Shown here one piece after another: positions 28,434 to 39,230 of a stretch of DNA of 39,403 nt. Source of the stretch: Escherichia sp. MOD1-EC7003 (GTDB lineage: Bacteria > Pseudomonadota > Gammaproteobacteria > Enterobacterales > Enterobacteriaceae). The notes beneath the pieces are model-generated. The model was given only the letters and a program-made list of their open reading frames with translations, did no database searches and was not told the origin of the DNA. Position 1 is the first letter of the stretch. Every line of letters begins with the position of its first letter. Location of the stretch: contig NZ_PTRE01000009.1 of the NCBI RefSeq assembly GCF_002965065.1, positions 1-39,403 of the forward strand, in the 5' to 3' direction. Made by a program: the position numbers and the translations under genes.

Positions 28434-30317
28434 ATGGCAGGGATATATCGCTGCATTTTGCTGTTGATAGTTGGGCTTTTTTTCTCTTCGTTGAGTTATG
28501 CGAAAAACACGGAGATCCCTTCTTATGAAGAAGGGATCTCGCTCTTTGATGTTGAAGCCACTCTGCAACCGAATGGGGTGCTCGACATCAAAGAGAACAT
28601 TCATTTTCAGGCGCGAAATCAGCAGATTAAGCACGGATTTTATCGTGATTTACCACGACTCTGGATGCAGCCTGATGGGGACGCTGCACTGCTGAACTAT
28701 CATATTGTTGGCGTCACCCGTGATGGTATTTCTGAACCCTGGCATCTTGACTGGCATATCGGGTTAATGAGTATTGTCGTGGGCGATAAACAACGTTTCT
28801 TGCCTCAAGGCGACTATCATTATCAAATTCATTATCAGGTTAAAAATGCTTTCCTGCGTGAGGGGGATTCTGATCTGCTAATCTGGAACGTGACCGGTAA
28901 CCACTGGCCGTTTGAAATTTATAAGACCCGATTTTCTCTCCAGTTCTCTAATATTGCGGGTAATCCATTTAGCGAAATCGATCTCTTTACCGGAGAAGAG
29001 GGCGACACATATCGAAATGGCCACATCCTTGAGGACGGAAGAATTGAATCCCGCGATCCGTTTTATCGTGAAGATTTCACGGTCCTCTACCGCTGGCCTC
29101 ACGCTTTACTTGGCAATGCCCCGGCACCACAAACGACGAATATTTTCAGTCATCTTCTTTTACCCTCTACGTCAACGTTGTTAATTTGCTTTCCGTGTCT
29201 GCTCCTGGTATGTGGATGGTTATATCTCTGGAAGCGCAGGCCGCAATTTACGCCAGTAGATGTGATTGAAACCGATGTCATTCCGCCAGATTACACGCCC
29301 GGCATGTTACGTCTCGATGCGAAGCTGGTTTACGACGATAAAGGTTTTTGCGCCGATATCGTAAATCTGATTGTGAAAGGAAAAATTCATCTGGAAGATA
29401 ATTATGACAAGAACCAGCAAATCCTGATTCGTGTTAATGAAGGCGCGACCAGAAATAATGCGGTATTACTGCCCGCAGAGCAGTTATTACTGGAAGCCTT
29501 ATTTCGTAAAGGCGATAAGGTCGTTCTTACGGGGAGACGCAACAGCGTCTTACGCAGGGCATTTTTACGGATGCAGAAATTTTATCTGCCGCGTAAAAAG
29601 TCTTCGTTTTACCGACCTGATGCGTTTTTGCAATGGGGCGGGATGGCAATATTGGCGGTCATTCTCTACGGTAACCTGAGTCCCGTAGGCTGGGCAGGAA
29701 TGAGTCTGGTAGGCGATATGTTTATTATGATCTGCTGGCTTCTTCCTTTCTTATTTTGTTCCCTTGATCTTTTGTTTGCCCGCGATGATGACAAGCCTTG
29801 CGTTAATCGTGTAATCATCACTTTGTTTTTACCACTGATTTGTTCAGGTGTGGCTTTTTACTCTCTCTACATCAATGTCGGAGATGTATTCTTTTACTGG
29901 TATATGCCAGCGGGTTATTTTAGCGCGGTTTTCCTGACCGGTTATCTCACTGGCATGGGGTATATTTTTCTGCCAAAGTTTACCCAAACTGGGCAGCAAC
30001 GTTATGCCCACGGTGAAGCTATCGTTAACTATCTTGCGCGTAAAGAGGCAGCAACACACAGTGGGCGGCGGAGGAAAGGGGAAACACAGAAACTGGATTA
30101 CGCTTTGTTAGGTTGGGCGGTCTCGGCAAACCTTGGCAGAGAATGGGCTGCACGTATCACCCCATCACTCACAGCGGCTGTTCGCGCCCCGGAAATTGCC
30201 CGTAGTGGCGTTTTGTTCTCATTACAGATGCATCTGAGTCTGGGGGCCAATACCAGTTTGTTGGGGCGAAGTTATTCCGGTGGTGGTGCGGGTGGCGGAG
30301 GCGGTGGTGGCTGGTAA
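28434..30317 (+). CDS. yciQ: DUF2207 membrane protein YciQ
   Basis: A 627-residue inner membrane protein. A signal-like segment (residues 1-23, ending SLSYA) leads to a large periplasmic beta-rich domain (about 30-235, with VEATLQPNGVLDIKENIHF and GFYRDLPRL typical of DUF2207). A membrane helix lies at about 242-262, then a cytoplasmic domain, a hydrophobic block of several helices (about 397-513) and a C-terminal region ending in a glycine run (YSGGGAGGGGGGGW). This tail is common in the family. Function is unknown. It is close to the 631 residues I recall for E. coli YciQ. It is probably co-transcribed with rnm and yciO. Confidence 0.93.
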   Translation: MAGIYRCILLLIVGLFFSSLSYAKNTEIPSYEEGISLFDVEATLQPNGVLDIKENIHFQARNQQIKHGFYRDLPRLWMQPDGDAALLNYHIVGVTRDGISEPWHLDWHIGLMSIVVGDKQRFLPQGDYHYQIHYQVKNAFLREGDSDLLIWNVTGNHWPFEIYKTRFSLQFSNIAGNPFSEIDLFTGEEGDTYRNGHILEDGRIESRDPFYREDFTVLYRWPHALLGNAPAPQTTNIFSHLLLPSTSTLLICFPCLLLVCGWLYLWKRRPQFTPVDVIETDVIPPDYTPGMLRLDAKLVYDDKGFCADIVNLIVKGKIHLEDNYDKNQQILIRVNEGATRNNAVLLPAEQLLLEALFRKGDKVVLTGRRNSVLRRAFLRMQKFYLPRKKSSFYRPDAFLQWGGMAILAVILYGNLSPVGWAGMSLVGDMFIMICWLLPFLFCSLDLLFARDDDKPCVNRVIITLFLPLICSGVAFYSLYINVGDVFFYWYMPAGYFSAVFLTGYLTGMGYIFLPKFTQTGQQRYAHGEAIVNYLARKEAATHSGRRRKGETQKLDYALLGWAVSANLGREWAARITPSLTAAVRAPEIARSGVLFSLQMHLSLGANTSLLGRSYSGGGAGGGGGGGW

Positions 30318-30529
30318 TAAAGCTGATGTTAATCGAAACAAGCTTTAACCATAAAGATAGTGTAGTATGTTGCGCCTCAAAGCCAGGCCAGTTAAAACGT
30401 CGAGTCGTTTACTTAAGGCCTGAAGAGTTCAAACAGACTTTACTATCAGTGAGTCAGATGTAAATTTTGACTCACTGTTGCACAAAAGCATATCAGACGC
30501 CTGGGAAGGCGACACCAAAAGGAAGCTCT
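30318..30529 (+). promoter_or_regulatory. rluB leader with 10-bp hairpin
   Basis: CAGTGAGTCA (30447-30456) and TGACTCACTG (30468-30477) form a perfect 10-bp stem with an 11-base loop, 53 bases before the rluB ATG, with no T-run. Further upstream TAGTAT (30363-30368) followed by GTTGCGCC resembles a -10 with a GC-rich discriminator, but the -35 is weak. A regulatory leader is possible. Confidence 0.4.
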
Positions 30530-31402
30530 ATGAGCGAAAAGCTACAGAAAGTGCTGGCGCGTGCCGGCCACGGTTCTCGCCGTGAAATCGAATCTATTAT
30601 TGAAGCCGGTCGTGTGAGTGTTGATGGCAAAATTGCTAAACTCGGCGATCGCGTTGAAGTTACCCCTGGACTGAAAATCCGTATCGATGGTCACCTGATT
30701 TCGGTACGTGAGTCCGCTGAACAAATTTGTCGTGTTCTGGCCTATTACAAACCGGAAGGTGAGTTGTGTACCCGTAACGATCCAGAAGGGCGTCCAACGG
30801 TGTTTGACCGTCTGCCAAAACTGCGTGGCGCGCGCTGGATTGCCGTAGGTCGTCTGGACGTTAACACCTGTGGTCTGCTGCTGTTCACCACCGACGGTGA
30901 ACTGGCAAACCGTTTAATGCATCCCAGCCGTGAAGTTGAACGTGAATATGCCGTGCGTGTATTTGGACAGGTTGACGACGCGAAACTGCGTGATTTGAGT
31001 CGTGGCGTGCAACTGGAAGATGGTCCGGCAGCCTTTAAAACCATTAAGTTCAGCGGCGGCGAAGGGATCAACCAGTGGTATAACGTTACTCTGACCGAAG
31101 GCCGTAACCGTGAAGTTCGTCGTCTTTGGGAAGCGGTTGGTGTGCAGGTAAGCCGCCTGATCCGTGTTCGTTACGGTGATATCCCACTGCCGAAAGGTCT
31201 GCCACGCGGTGGCTGGACGGAACTGGACCTCGCCCAGACTAACTATCTGCGCGAACTGGTGGAGCTACCGCCAGAAACCAGTTCTAAAGTTGCTGTAGAA
31301 AAAGATCGTCGTCGTATGAAGGCGAATCAGATTCGTCGTGCTGTAAAACGTCACAGTCAGGTGAGCGGCGGTCGTCGTTCTGGTGGACGTAATAACGGTT
31401 AA
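30530..31402 (+). CDS. rluB: 23S rRNA pseudouridine(2605) synthase RluB
   Basis: A 290-residue enzyme that converts U2605 of 23S rRNA to pseudouridine. The N-terminal S4 RNA-binding domain is at about 3-60 ([20 protein letters not shown]). The RsuA-type catalytic domain has its Asp in [17 protein letters not shown] near residue 110, then EREYAVRV and [15 protein letters not shown]. The C-terminal tail is basic and rich in Arg, Gly and Ser, suited to rRNA contact. The ATG at 30530 follows AAAGGAAG; an upstream in-frame start at 30467 would run through the leader hairpin and is rejected. It ends at a terminator shared with convergent btuR. Confidence 0.97.
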   Translation: MSEKLQKVLARAGHGSRREIESIIEAGRVSVDGKIAKLGDRVEVTPGLKIRIDGHLISVRESAEQICRVLAYYKPEGELCTRNDPEGRPTVFDRLPKLRGARWIAVGRLDVNTCGLLLFTTDGELANRLMHPSREVEREYAVRVFGQVDDAKLRDLSRGVQLEDGPAAFKTIKFSGGEGINQWYNVTLTEGRNREVRRLWEAVGVQVSRLIRVRYGDIPLPKGLPRGGWTELDLAQTNYLRELVELPPETSSKVAVEKDRRRMKANQIRRAVKRHSQVSGGRRSGGRNNG

Positions 31403-31408
31403 CCAAAG

Positions 31409-31437
31409 AATGCCGGACGTCATATCCGGCATTTTTA
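31409..31437. terminator. Terminator between rluB and btuR
   Basis: AATGCCGGA (31409-31417) and TCCGGCATT (31425-31433) form a perfect 9-bp stem with a 7-base loop. A T-run follows on plus and As precede, so it may work in both directions between the convergent genes. Confidence 0.88.
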
Positions 31438-31441
31438 CAGA

Positions 31442-32032
31442 TTAATAATCAATCCCTATCTGCGCTTTTACTCCGGCATCAAACGCATGTTTGACGGGGC
31501 GCAACTCACTCACTGTATCTGCCAGTTCAAGAATATCCCGATGGCAGCCACGGCCCGTAATAATGACTGTCTGCTGATGGGGGCGAGCATTCAACGCCTG
31601 TAATACTTCTTCCAGTGGTAGATAGCCATACGCCACCATATAGGTCAGCTCATCAAGCAAAACCATATCCAGCGAAGGATCGTCGAGCATACGTTTGGCA
31701 TGTTGCCAGACTTCACGACAGGCAGCGGTATCGGCCTCGCGGTTCTGCGTATTCCAGGTAAAGCCTGTTGCCATCACCTGAAATTCGACGCCATGTGGCT
31801 CAAGTAGATTGCGCTCGCCGTTAGGCCAGGTGCCCTTAATAAACTGCACGACGCCCACTTTTTTTCCGTGACCAACTGCGCGTGTTGCCGTACCAAATGC
31901 CGCGGTGGTTTTGCCTTTTCCATTGCCGGTAAAAACGATGATAATGCCGCGTTCATCCTGGGCCTGGGCGACTCGGGCATCTACTTTTTCTTTCACTCGC
32001 TGCTGACGCTGCTGGTAACGTTCATCACTCAT
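31442..32032 (-). CDS. btuR: Cob(I)alamin adenosyltransferase BtuR/CobA
   Basis: A 196-residue cytoplasmic enzyme that transfers the 5'-deoxyadenosyl group of ATP to cob(I)alamin (and corrinoid precursors) to make coenzyme B12. The unusual P-loop GNGKGKTT is at residues 36-43. The DMVLLDELTYM motif and VIITGRG segment follow, with the end VKAQIGIDY. Length equals E. coli. Its start overlaps the yciK stop by 4 bases (ATGA), so it is the second gene of a yciK-btuR pair. Confidence 0.97.
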   Translation of the reverse strand: MSDERYQQRQQRVKEKVDARVAQAQDERGIIIVFTGNGKGKTTAAFGTATRAVGHGKKVGVVQFIKGTWPNGERNLLEPHGVEFQVMATGFTWNTQNREADTAACREVWQHAKRMLDDPSLDMVLLDELTYMVAYGYLPLEEVLQALNARPHQQTVIITGRGCHRDILELADTVSELRPVKHAFDAGVKAQIGIDY

Positions 32033-32787
32033 TGGGAAATTCCTGGTTTACGGCCCGGTTGGGCGTCAAAGGTCATACCGGTTTTACGGCGGCTGTCATC
32101 GCCCATCAGCCAGAGGTATAGCGGCATGATATCAGCGGGTGTTTTAAGTTTCTGTGGATCTTCAGTCGGGAATGCACTGGCACGCATTGCGGTGCGCGTA
32201 CCGCCAGGATTAATGCAGTTGACGCGCAGGCGCTGCTGATATTCATCGGCCAGTACCTGCATCATCCCTTCAGTGGCAAATTTCGACGTTGCATAGGCGC
32301 CCCAGTTTGCACGCCCCTGGCGTCCAACGCTTGATGAAGTAAAGACCAGCGAACCGGCATCTGATTTGAGTAATAAAGGAAGCAGTGCCTGGGTGAGCAT
32401 AAAGGTGGCATTAACGTTGACCTGCATGACGTCCTGCCAGACCTGCGGATTTTGTTCGCTCATTGGGCAAACATCGCCGAGTAATCCGGCATTATGCAAA
32501 ACACCATCCAGACGTGGATAATTAACGGCAATGCGCTGCGCCAGTTGTTGGCAATCTTCGGACGTGCAGGTCAGCAAATCGAGAATAAACCACTGTGGCT
32601 GGCGCCCAGTTTCTTCGTTTATATGTCGGGCTACCTGACGCAATTTTTCTTCGTTACGGCCCAGCAAAATAACCGTCGCGCCATAGCGTGCATACGTCAT
32701 CGCGGCTTCACGGCCAATACCATCGCTGGCTCCCGTCACCAGGATAATGCGATCATTGAGTAAATCTTGTTTTGGCTGGTAATGCAT
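32029..32787 (-). CDS. yciK: Short-chain dehydrogenase/reductase YciK
   Basis: A 252-residue classical SDR oxidoreductase with the NAD(P) motif TGASDGIGREAA (residues about 19-30), NAG at the middle strand (HNAGLLGD), catalytic Ser in TSSSVG, and the YATSK motif (Tyr and Lys). The substrate is not established for E. coli YciK. The PGGTRTAM segment is typical of the substrate-loop start. It heads the pair with btuR and is transcribed away from sohB. The ATG is at 32787 after GAGGGGTAGCC. Confidence 0.95.
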   Translation of the reverse strand: MHYQPKQDLLNDRIILVTGASDGIGREAAMTYARYGATVILLGRNEEKLRQVARHINEETGRQPQWFILDLLTCTSEDCQQLAQRIAVNYPRLDGVLHNAGLLGDVCPMSEQNPQVWQDVMQVNVNATFMLTQALLPLLLKSDAGSLVFTSSSVGRQGRANWGAYATSKFATEGMMQVLADEYQQRLRVNCINPGGTRTAMRASAFPTEDPQKLKTPADIMPLYLWLMGDDSRRKTGMTFDAQPGRKPGISQ

Positions 32788-33006
32788 GGCTACCCCTCAA
32801 CGACGTTGTTTGTCGCCCTGCCAGTGTTCTTTATGACTTTGGGGCTTTATGCCTGAAACAGAAGGGCATTTCAATCAGCCTGGGGCGATAACACCGTAAA
32901 ATGGATACTTTGTCATACTTTCGCTGCAATAACATCTCTGCGAGACGGCTTAACATGCCTGTTGTAAACTGTGAGCCAAAGCGTTGTTTAACCAAGGTGG
33001 GGACTC

Positions 33007-34041
33007 GTGGAATTGTTGTCTGAATATGGTTTGTTTTTGGCGAAAATCGTTACCGTTGTGTTAGCGATTGCGGCGATTGCCGCCATTATTGTCAATGTTG
33101 CTCAACGTAATAAACGCCAGCGAGGCGAGTTACGGGTCAACAATCTCAGCGAACAGTATAAGGAGATGAAAGAGGAACTGGCCGCGGCGCTGATGGACAC
33201 TCATCAGCAAAAACAGTGGCACAAAGCGCAGAAGAAAAAGCACAAGCAAGAAGCGAAAGCCAAACTGGGCGAGGTGGCAACTGACAGTAAACCCCGCGTC
33301 TGGGTGCTGGATTTTAAAGGCAGCATGGACGCCCATGAGGTGAACTCGCTACGTGAGGAGATAACGGCGGTACTCGCGGCATTCAAACCACAGGATCAGG
33401 TTGTGCTACGTCTGGAAAGCCCTGGTGGCATGGTGCATGGTTACGGGCTGGCAGCCTCGCAGTTGCAGCGTCTGCGCGATAAAAACATTCCTTTGACTGT
33501 TACGGTAGACAAAGTAGCTGCCAGCGGTGGTTACATGATGGCCTGTGTGGCAGACAAAATTGTATCCGCACCGTTTGCTATTGTGGGGTCCATTGGCGTG
33601 GTAGCGCAAATGCCCAACTTTAACCGCTTCCTGAAAAGCAAAGATATTGATATTGAACTGCACACCGCCGGGCAGTATAAGCGCACGCTGACGTTGCTGG
33701 GTGAAAACACCGAAGAAGGGCGGGAAAAATTCCGCGAAGAGCTTAACGAAACGCATCTGTTATTTAAAGATTTTGTGAAGCGTATGCGTCCGTCTCTGGA
33801 TATCGAACAGGTGGCAACGGGTGAACACTGGTACGGACAACGGGCGGTAGAGAAAGGTCTGGTTGATGAAATCAACACCAGCGATGAAGTTATTCTTAGT
33901 CTGATGGAAGGCCGTGAAGTGGTCAATGTGCGCTATATGCAGCGTAAACGACTCATTGACCGATTCACCGGCAGCGCGGCAGAGAGCGCCGATCGATTGT
34001 TGCTACGCTGGTGGCAGCGTGGGCAAAAGCCATTGATGTAA
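33007..34041 (+). CDS. sohB: Membrane-anchored S49 family peptidase SohB
   Basis: A 344-residue inner membrane serine protease of the signal peptide peptidase A family, found in E. coli as a multicopy suppressor of a degP (htrA) null. An N-terminal anchor (about 8-29) is followed by a charged coiled region, then the S49 fold. The Ser173 nucleophile sits in KVAASGGYMMA, and Lys225 in GQYKRTLT is the likely base; the 52-residue spacing equals that of bacterial SppA dyads. The start is GTG at 33007 with AAGGTGGGG upstream. Relative to K-12 SohB (349 residues) five residues are missing in the Lys/Ala-rich stretch near residue 80. Confidence 0.95.
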   Translation: MELLSEYGLFLAKIVTVVLAIAAIAAIIVNVAQRNKRQRGELRVNNLSEQYKEMKEELAAALMDTHQQKQWHKAQKKKHKQEAKAKLGEVATDSKPRVWVLDFKGSMDAHEVNSLREEITAVLAAFKPQDQVVLRLESPGGMVHGYGLAASQLQRLRDKNIPLTVTVDKVAASGGYMMACVADKIVSAPFAIVGSIGVVAQMPNFNRFLKSKDIDIELHTAGQYKRTLTLLGENTEEGREKFREELNETHLLFKDFVKRMRPSLDIEQVATGEHWYGQRAVEKGLVDEINTSDEVILSLMEGREVVNVRYMQRKRLIDRFTGSAAESADRLLLRWWQRGQKPLM

Positions 34042-34047
34042 AAGACA

Positions 34048-34074
34048 AATGCGAGGGTAATACCTCGCGTTTTA
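34048..34074. terminator. Terminator between sohB and yciN
   Basis: GCGAGG (34051-34056) and CCTCGC (34063-34068) form a 6-bp stem around GTAATA, followed by GTTTTAC on plus and preceded by As. It lies between convergent sohB and yciN. The T-tract is short. Confidence 0.7.
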
Positions 34075-34076
34075 CT

Positions 34077-34328
34077 TTAATCAACCAGATGATATTTTTC
34101 TGAAAGCACATGGGCCAGGTGTTTAAACATATTAAACACTGCGGTGCTTTTGGCTGTTGGCAATCCTTGTTCATCTAAAAAGTAGTCGCCAGTAAATACC
34201 AGCACGCCATTACGCTGCGTAACGCCGGTGGCTTCAATCCCTGCGAGCGTATCCTCATGCTCACGAATGATTTTGTTGGCCTCTTTCAACAGCGTTTCGC
34301 GGTCGATGGGTTGTGTCTCTTTGTTCAT
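34077..34328 (-). CDS. yciN: DUF2498 protein YciN
   Basis: An 83-residue soluble protein of the DUF2498 family, with the segment [20 protein letters not shown] as a helix followed by [18 protein letters not shown], where strands are likely. Function is unknown. It matches E. coli YciN in length, and AAGGAGTAA precedes the ATG at 34328, a strong ribosome binding site. It is transcribed away from topA. Confidence 0.93.
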
Positions 34329-34707
34329 TATTTACTCCTTAAACAAGGACATTAGTCTACGCCAGGCATGGCTTGCAGACAAATATACCACGCTGGTGGC
34401 AAGAGCGCCTTACTGGCAACTTTGGATTTTGCATGCTAATAAAGTTGCGTATCGGATTTTATCAGGTACAGTGTGACGCTTTCGTCAATCTGGCAATAGA
34501 TTTGCTTGACATTCGACCGAAATTCCGTCGTGCTATAGCGCCTGTAGGCCAAGACCTGTTAACTCAGTCACCTGAATTTTCGTGAACAGAGTCACGACAA
34601 GGGGTTGATATCCGCAGAGAATGAGGCCATATCGGTAACTCGTTGCCAGTGGAAGGTTTATCAACGTGCGACGCATTCCTGGAAGAATCAAATTAGGTAA
34701 GGTGAAT
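34329..34707. promoter_or_regulatory. topA/yciN divergent control region
   Basis: This 379-base interval holds no gene. In E. coli topA has several promoters here, one dependent on sigma-32, with responses to supercoiling. A TTGACA occurs at 34506-34511, but the nearest TATAG-type element (34534) is too far for a standard promoter, so exact start sites are not assigned. AGGTAAGGTG precedes the topA ATG. Confidence 0.5.
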
Positions 34708-37305
34708 ATGGGTAAAGCTCTTGTCATCGTTGAGTCCCCGGCAAAAGCCAAAACGATCAACAAGTATCTGGGTAGTGACTACGTGGTGAAATCCAGCGTC
34801 GGTCATATCCGCGATTTGCCGACCAGTGGCTCAGCTGCCAAAAAGAGTGCCGACTCTACCTCCACCAAGACGGCTAAAAAGCCTAAAAAGGATGAACGTG
34901 GCGCTCTCGTCAACCGTATGGGGGTTGACCCGTGGCACAATTGGGAGGCGCACTATGAAGTGTTGCCTGGTAAAGAGAAGGTCGTCTCTGAACTGAAACA
35001 ACTGGCTGAAAAAGCCGACCACATCTATCTCGCAACCGACCTTGACCGCGAAGGGGAAGCCATTGCATGGCACCTGCGGGAAGTGATTGGTGGTGATGAT
35101 GCGCGCTATAGCCGAGTGGTGTTTAACGAAATTACTAAAAACGCGATTCGCCAGGCATTTAACAAACCGGGTGAGTTGAATATTGATCGTGTTAATGCCC
35201 AGCAGGCGCGTCGCTTTATGGACCGTGTGGTGGGGTATATGGTTTCGCCGCTGCTATGGAAAAAGATCGCTCGTGGTCTGTCTGCGGGTCGAGTGCAATC
35301 CGTGGCGGTTCGCCTGGTGGTCGAGCGTGAGCGTGAAATTAAAGCGTTCGTACCGGAAGAGTTCTGGGAAGTCGATGCCAGCACAACCACGCCATCTGGT
35401 GAAGCGTTGGCGTTGCAGGTGACCCATCAGAACGACAAACCGTTCCGTCCGGTCAACAAAGAACAAACTCAGTCTGCGGTAAGTCTGCTGGAAAAAGCGC
35501 GCTACAGCGTGTTGGAACGTGAAGACAAACCGACAACCAGTAAACCTGGCGCTCCTTTTATTACCTCTACGCTGCAACAAGCTGCCAGCACCCGTCTTGG
35601 TTTTGGCGTGAAAAAAACCATGATGATGGCCCAGCGTTTGTATGAAGCAGGCTATATCACCTACATGCGTACCGACTCCACTAACCTGAGTCAGGACGCG
35701 GTAAATATGGTTCGCGGCTATATCAGCGATAATTTCGGTAAGAAATATCTGCCGGAAAATCCGAATCAGTACGCCAGCAAAGAAAACTCACAGGAAGCGC
35801 ACGAAGCGATTCGTCCTTCTGATGTCAATGTGATGGCAGAATCGCTGAAGGATATGGAAGCAGATGCGCAGAAACTGTACCAGTTAATCTGGCGTCAGTT
35901 CGTTGCCTGCCAGATGACCCCAGCGAAATATGACTCCACGACGCTGATTGTAGGTGCGGGTGATTTCCGACTGAAAGCACGCGGCCGTATTTTGCGCTTT
36001 GATGGCTGGACAAAAGTAATGCCAGCACTGCGTAAAGGTGATGAAGATCGTATTTTACCGGCAGTCGATAAAGGCGATGCTTTGGCACTTGTTGAATTGA
36101 CACCCGCCCAGCACTTTACCAAGCCACCAGCTCGTTTCAGTGAAGCATCACTGGTTAAAGAGCTGGAAAAACGCGGTATTGGTCGTCCTTCCACCTATGC
36201 GTCGATCATTTCGACCATTCAGGATCGTGGCTATGTGCGAGTAGAAAACCGACGATTCTATGCGGAAAAAATGGGCGAAATCGTCACCGACCGCCTGGAA
36301 GAGAATTTCCGCGAGTTAATGAACTACGACTTCACCGCGCAGATGGAAAATAGCCTCGACCAGGTGGCAAATCACGAAGCAGAGTGGAAAGCTGTACTGG
36401 ATCACTTTTTCTCGGATTTCACCCAGCAGTTAGATAAAGCTGAAAAAGATCCAGAAGAGGGGGGGATGCGCCCGAACCAGATGGTTCTGACCAGCATCGA
36501 CTGCCCGACTTGTGGTCGCAAAATGGGGATTCGCACCGCCAGTACCGGGGTTTTCCTGGGCTGTTCCGGCTATGCGCTGTCACCGAAAGAGCGTTGCAAA
36601 ACTACCATCAACTTGGTGCCGGAAAACGAAGTGCTGAACGTGCTGGAAGGTGAAGACGCTGAAACCAACGCGCTGCGCGCAAAACGTCGTTGCCCGAAAT
36701 GTGGCACGGCGATGGACAGCTATCTCATCGATCCGAAACGTAAGTTGCATGTCTGTGGTAATAACCCAACCTGCGACGGTTATGAGATCGAAGAGGGCGA
36801 ATTCCGCATTAAAGGTTATGACGGCCCGATCGTTGAGTGTGAAAAATGTGGCGCTGAAATGCACCTGAAAATGGGGCGTTTCGGTAAATACATGGCCTGC
36901 ACCAACGAAGAGTGTAAAAACACACGTAAGATTTTACGTAACGGCGAAGTGGCACCACCGAAAGAAGATCCAGTGCCATTACCGGAGCTGCCGTGCGAAA
37001 AATCAGATGCCTATTTCGTGTTGCGTGACGGTGCTGCCGGTGTGTTCCTGGCTGCCAATACCTTCCCGAAATCGCGTGAAACACGTGCGCCGCTGGTGGA
37101 AGAGCTTTATCGCTTCCGCGACCGTCTGCCGGAAAAACTGCGTTATCTGGCCGATGCGCCGCAGCAGGATCCGGAAGGTAATAAGACAATGATTCGCTTT
37201 AGTCGTAAAACCAAACAGCAATATGTCTCTTCGGAAAAAGACGGAAAGGCGACTGGCTGGTCAGCATTTTATGTTGATGGCAAATGGGTTGAAGGGAAAA
37301 AATAA
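34708..37305 (+). CDS. topA: DNA topoisomerase I
   Basis: A 865-residue type IA topoisomerase that relaxes negative supercoils behind RNA polymerase. The N-terminal Toprim domain begins [17 protein letters not shown] and has the acidic triad region in [13 protein letters not shown]. The active-site tyrosine is Tyr319 in YITYMRTDS. The C-terminal part (about 590-760) carries three Cys4 zinc ribbons, beginning [18 protein letters not shown] and CEKCGAEMH, followed by further ribbon-like domains that bind single-stranded DNA and RNA polymerase. The ATG at 34708 follows AAGGTGAAT; an upstream in-frame GTG at 34666 is rejected. It stands alone, upstream of cysB. Confidence 0.98.
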   Translation: MGKALVIVESPAKAKTINKYLGSDYVVKSSVGHIRDLPTSGSAAKKSADSTSTKTAKKPKKDERGALVNRMGVDPWHNWEAHYEVLPGKEKVVSELKQLAEKADHIYLATDLDREGEAIAWHLREVIGGDDARYSRVVFNEITKNAIRQAFNKPGELNIDRVNAQQARRFMDRVVGYMVSPLLWKKIARGLSAGRVQSVAVRLVVEREREIKAFVPEEFWEVDASTTTPSGEALALQVTHQNDKPFRPVNKEQTQSAVSLLEKARYSVLEREDKPTTSKPGAPFITSTLQQAASTRLGFGVKKTMMMAQRLYEAGYITYMRTDSTNLSQDAVNMVRGYISDNFGKKYLPENPNQYASKENSQEAHEAIRPSDVNVMAESLKDMEADAQKLYQLIWRQFVACQMTPAKYDSTTLIVGAGDFRLKARGRILRFDGWTKVMPALRKGDEDRILPAVDKGDALALVELTPAQHFTKPPARFSEASLVKELEKRGIGRPSTYASIISTIQDRGYVRVENRRFYAEKMGEIVTDRLEENFRELMNYDFTAQMENSLDQVANHEAEWKAVLDHFFSDFTQQLDKAEKDPEEGGMRPNQMVLTSIDCPTCGRKMGIRTASTGVFLGCSGYALSPKERCKTTINLVPENEVLNVLEGEDAETNALRAKRRCPKCGTAMDSYLIDPKRKLHVCGNNPTCDGYEIEEGEFRIKGYDGPIVECEKCGAEMHLKMGRFGKYMACTNEECKNTRKILRNGEVAPPKEDPVPLPELPCEKSDAYFVLRDGAAGVFLAANTFPKSRETRAPLVEELYRFRDRLPEKLRYLADAPQQDPEGNKTMIRFSRKTKQQYVSSEKDGKATGWSAFYVDGKWVEGKK

Positions 37306-37333
37306 CCTTTAATTTTGTCAGGTTTTTATAAAC

Positions 37334-37361
37334 AAAGGGGCGCGAAAGCGGCCCTTTTTTA
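37334..37361 (+). terminator. topA intrinsic terminator
   Basis: AAAGGG and CCCTTT flank CGC-GAAA-GCG, with a G/G mismatch in the stem, followed by six Ts. It lies about 30 bases after the topA stop. Confidence 0.9.
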
Positions 37362-38489
<1,128 letters not shown>

Positions 38490-38505
38490 TTTTCTGCGTT
38501 ATTTT

Positions 38506-38545
38506 CGGCACCTTTTATACTGCGAAGGTGCCGGTATATATTCTC
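38506..38545 (+). terminator. Candidate cysB terminator
   Basis: CGGCACCTT (38506-38514) and AAGGTGCCG (38525-38533) form a perfect 9-bp stem with a 10-base loop, 16 bases after the cysB stop. The tail GTATATATTCTCTTTT is T-rich but not a clean T-run. Confidence 0.6.
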
Positions 38546-38807
38546 TTTTGTTACTTATTGGTATCCGGTGAACAATATTTTTATCCCTCATATTTATAGG
38601 GTAAATTACCTGTAAAGTAGAGTCTAATTACCCGCCTCGCAAACTTCATTTTTCAAATATCTATTTCAGGTCAAAAGATAGAATTATTTACTGGAGACGA
38701 TTCGTAAATTAGCTGGATTTTTGACTAAATTTTCTTCAGGATTTGTCTCATCGCGTGATTAGTTGCGTCAATCGTTCAGCGCCTTGCTGATAAGTGATGG
38801 CGATTAT
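38546..38807. other. cysB–ymiA intergenic region
   Basis: AT-rich stretch with no recognised gene before ymiA. It should contain the promoter for ymiA-yciX. I could not fix hexamers with confidence. No repeats or RNA gene are evident. Confidence 0.35.
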
Positions 38808-38948
38808 ATGAGGTTAGCAATGCCTTCTGGAAATCAGGAATCGCGCCGGGACCCTGAATTAAAACGCAAAGCCTGGCTGGCGGTATTTCTTGGTTCTGCA
38901 CTTTTCTGGGTGGTTGTCGCACTGCTGATTTGGAAAGTGTGGGGATAA
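38808..38948 (+). CDS. ymiA: Small membrane protein YmiA
   Basis: A 46-residue protein with a charged N-terminus (NQESRRDPELKRKAW) and one membrane helix at about 23-44 (AWLAVFLGSALFWVVVALLIW), ending KVWG. The positive residues before the helix suggest the N-terminus is inside. It matches E. coli YmiA, a small membrane protein of unknown function. Start choice is uncertain: the ATG at 38808 has little Shine-Dalgarno, while the in-frame ATG at 38820 (Met5) has GAGG at proper spacing, giving 42 residues. YciX starts two bases after its stop. Confidence 0.88.
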   Translation: MRLAMPSGNQESRRDPELKRKAWLAVFLGSALFWVVVALLIWKVWG

Positions 38949-38950
38949 CG

Positions 38951-39118
38951 ATGATCGATCAGGAGCCGCAGGCGTCGTCACCATTATGTCAGCATAGTGA
39001 CAATGAACCAGAAGCGAAACGGGAATGTACCGTCGTTATTCCAGACGGCTGGCAACTAACATCGCAGCAGCAAGCCTTTATAGAACTATTTGCTGAGGAT
39101 GATCAGCTGAAACAATAA
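38951..39118 (+). CDS. yciX: Small protein YciX
   Basis: A 55-residue soluble, acidic protein (MIDQEPQASSPLCQHSDN, then CTVVIPDGWQLTSQQQAFIE and a Glu/Asp-rich end). It corresponds to E. coli YciX, of unknown function. GGGGATAACG just before the ATG at 38951 lies within the end of ymiA, so the two are likely translated together. A longer frame from 38930 overlaps ymiA and is rejected. Confidence 0.82.
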   Translation: MIDQEPQASSPLCQHSDNEPEAKRECTVVIPDGWQLTSQQQAFIELFAEDDQLKQ

Positions 39119-39230
39119 TTATCATCATTCTTATTACCTGGTTTTAATGAATTAAAGGGCTTTTAATGCACCGCAGCAATAACAGGTGAGTTATCTCAAC
39201 ACAAAGTAATAACCGTTAAGGGGGTAGCCT

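Noticed and set aside
30280-30317. Glycine run at the end of yciQ as a possible frameshift artefact
   Set aside because: Gly-rich C-terminal tails are common in DUF2207 proteins, and the total length is close to the family norm.
30467-30529. Upstream start for rluB
   Set aside because: The extension would translate through the leader hairpin, while AAAGGAAG is correctly placed for the ATG at 30530 that begins the S4 domain.
31409-31433. REP-like palindrome after rluB
   Set aside because: It is a single 9-bp stem followed by a T-run between convergent genes and lacks the REP consensus, so it is called a terminator.
34666-34707. Upstream GTG start for topA
   Set aside because: The added residues are not part of topoisomerase I, and AAGGTG is placed for the ATG at 34708.
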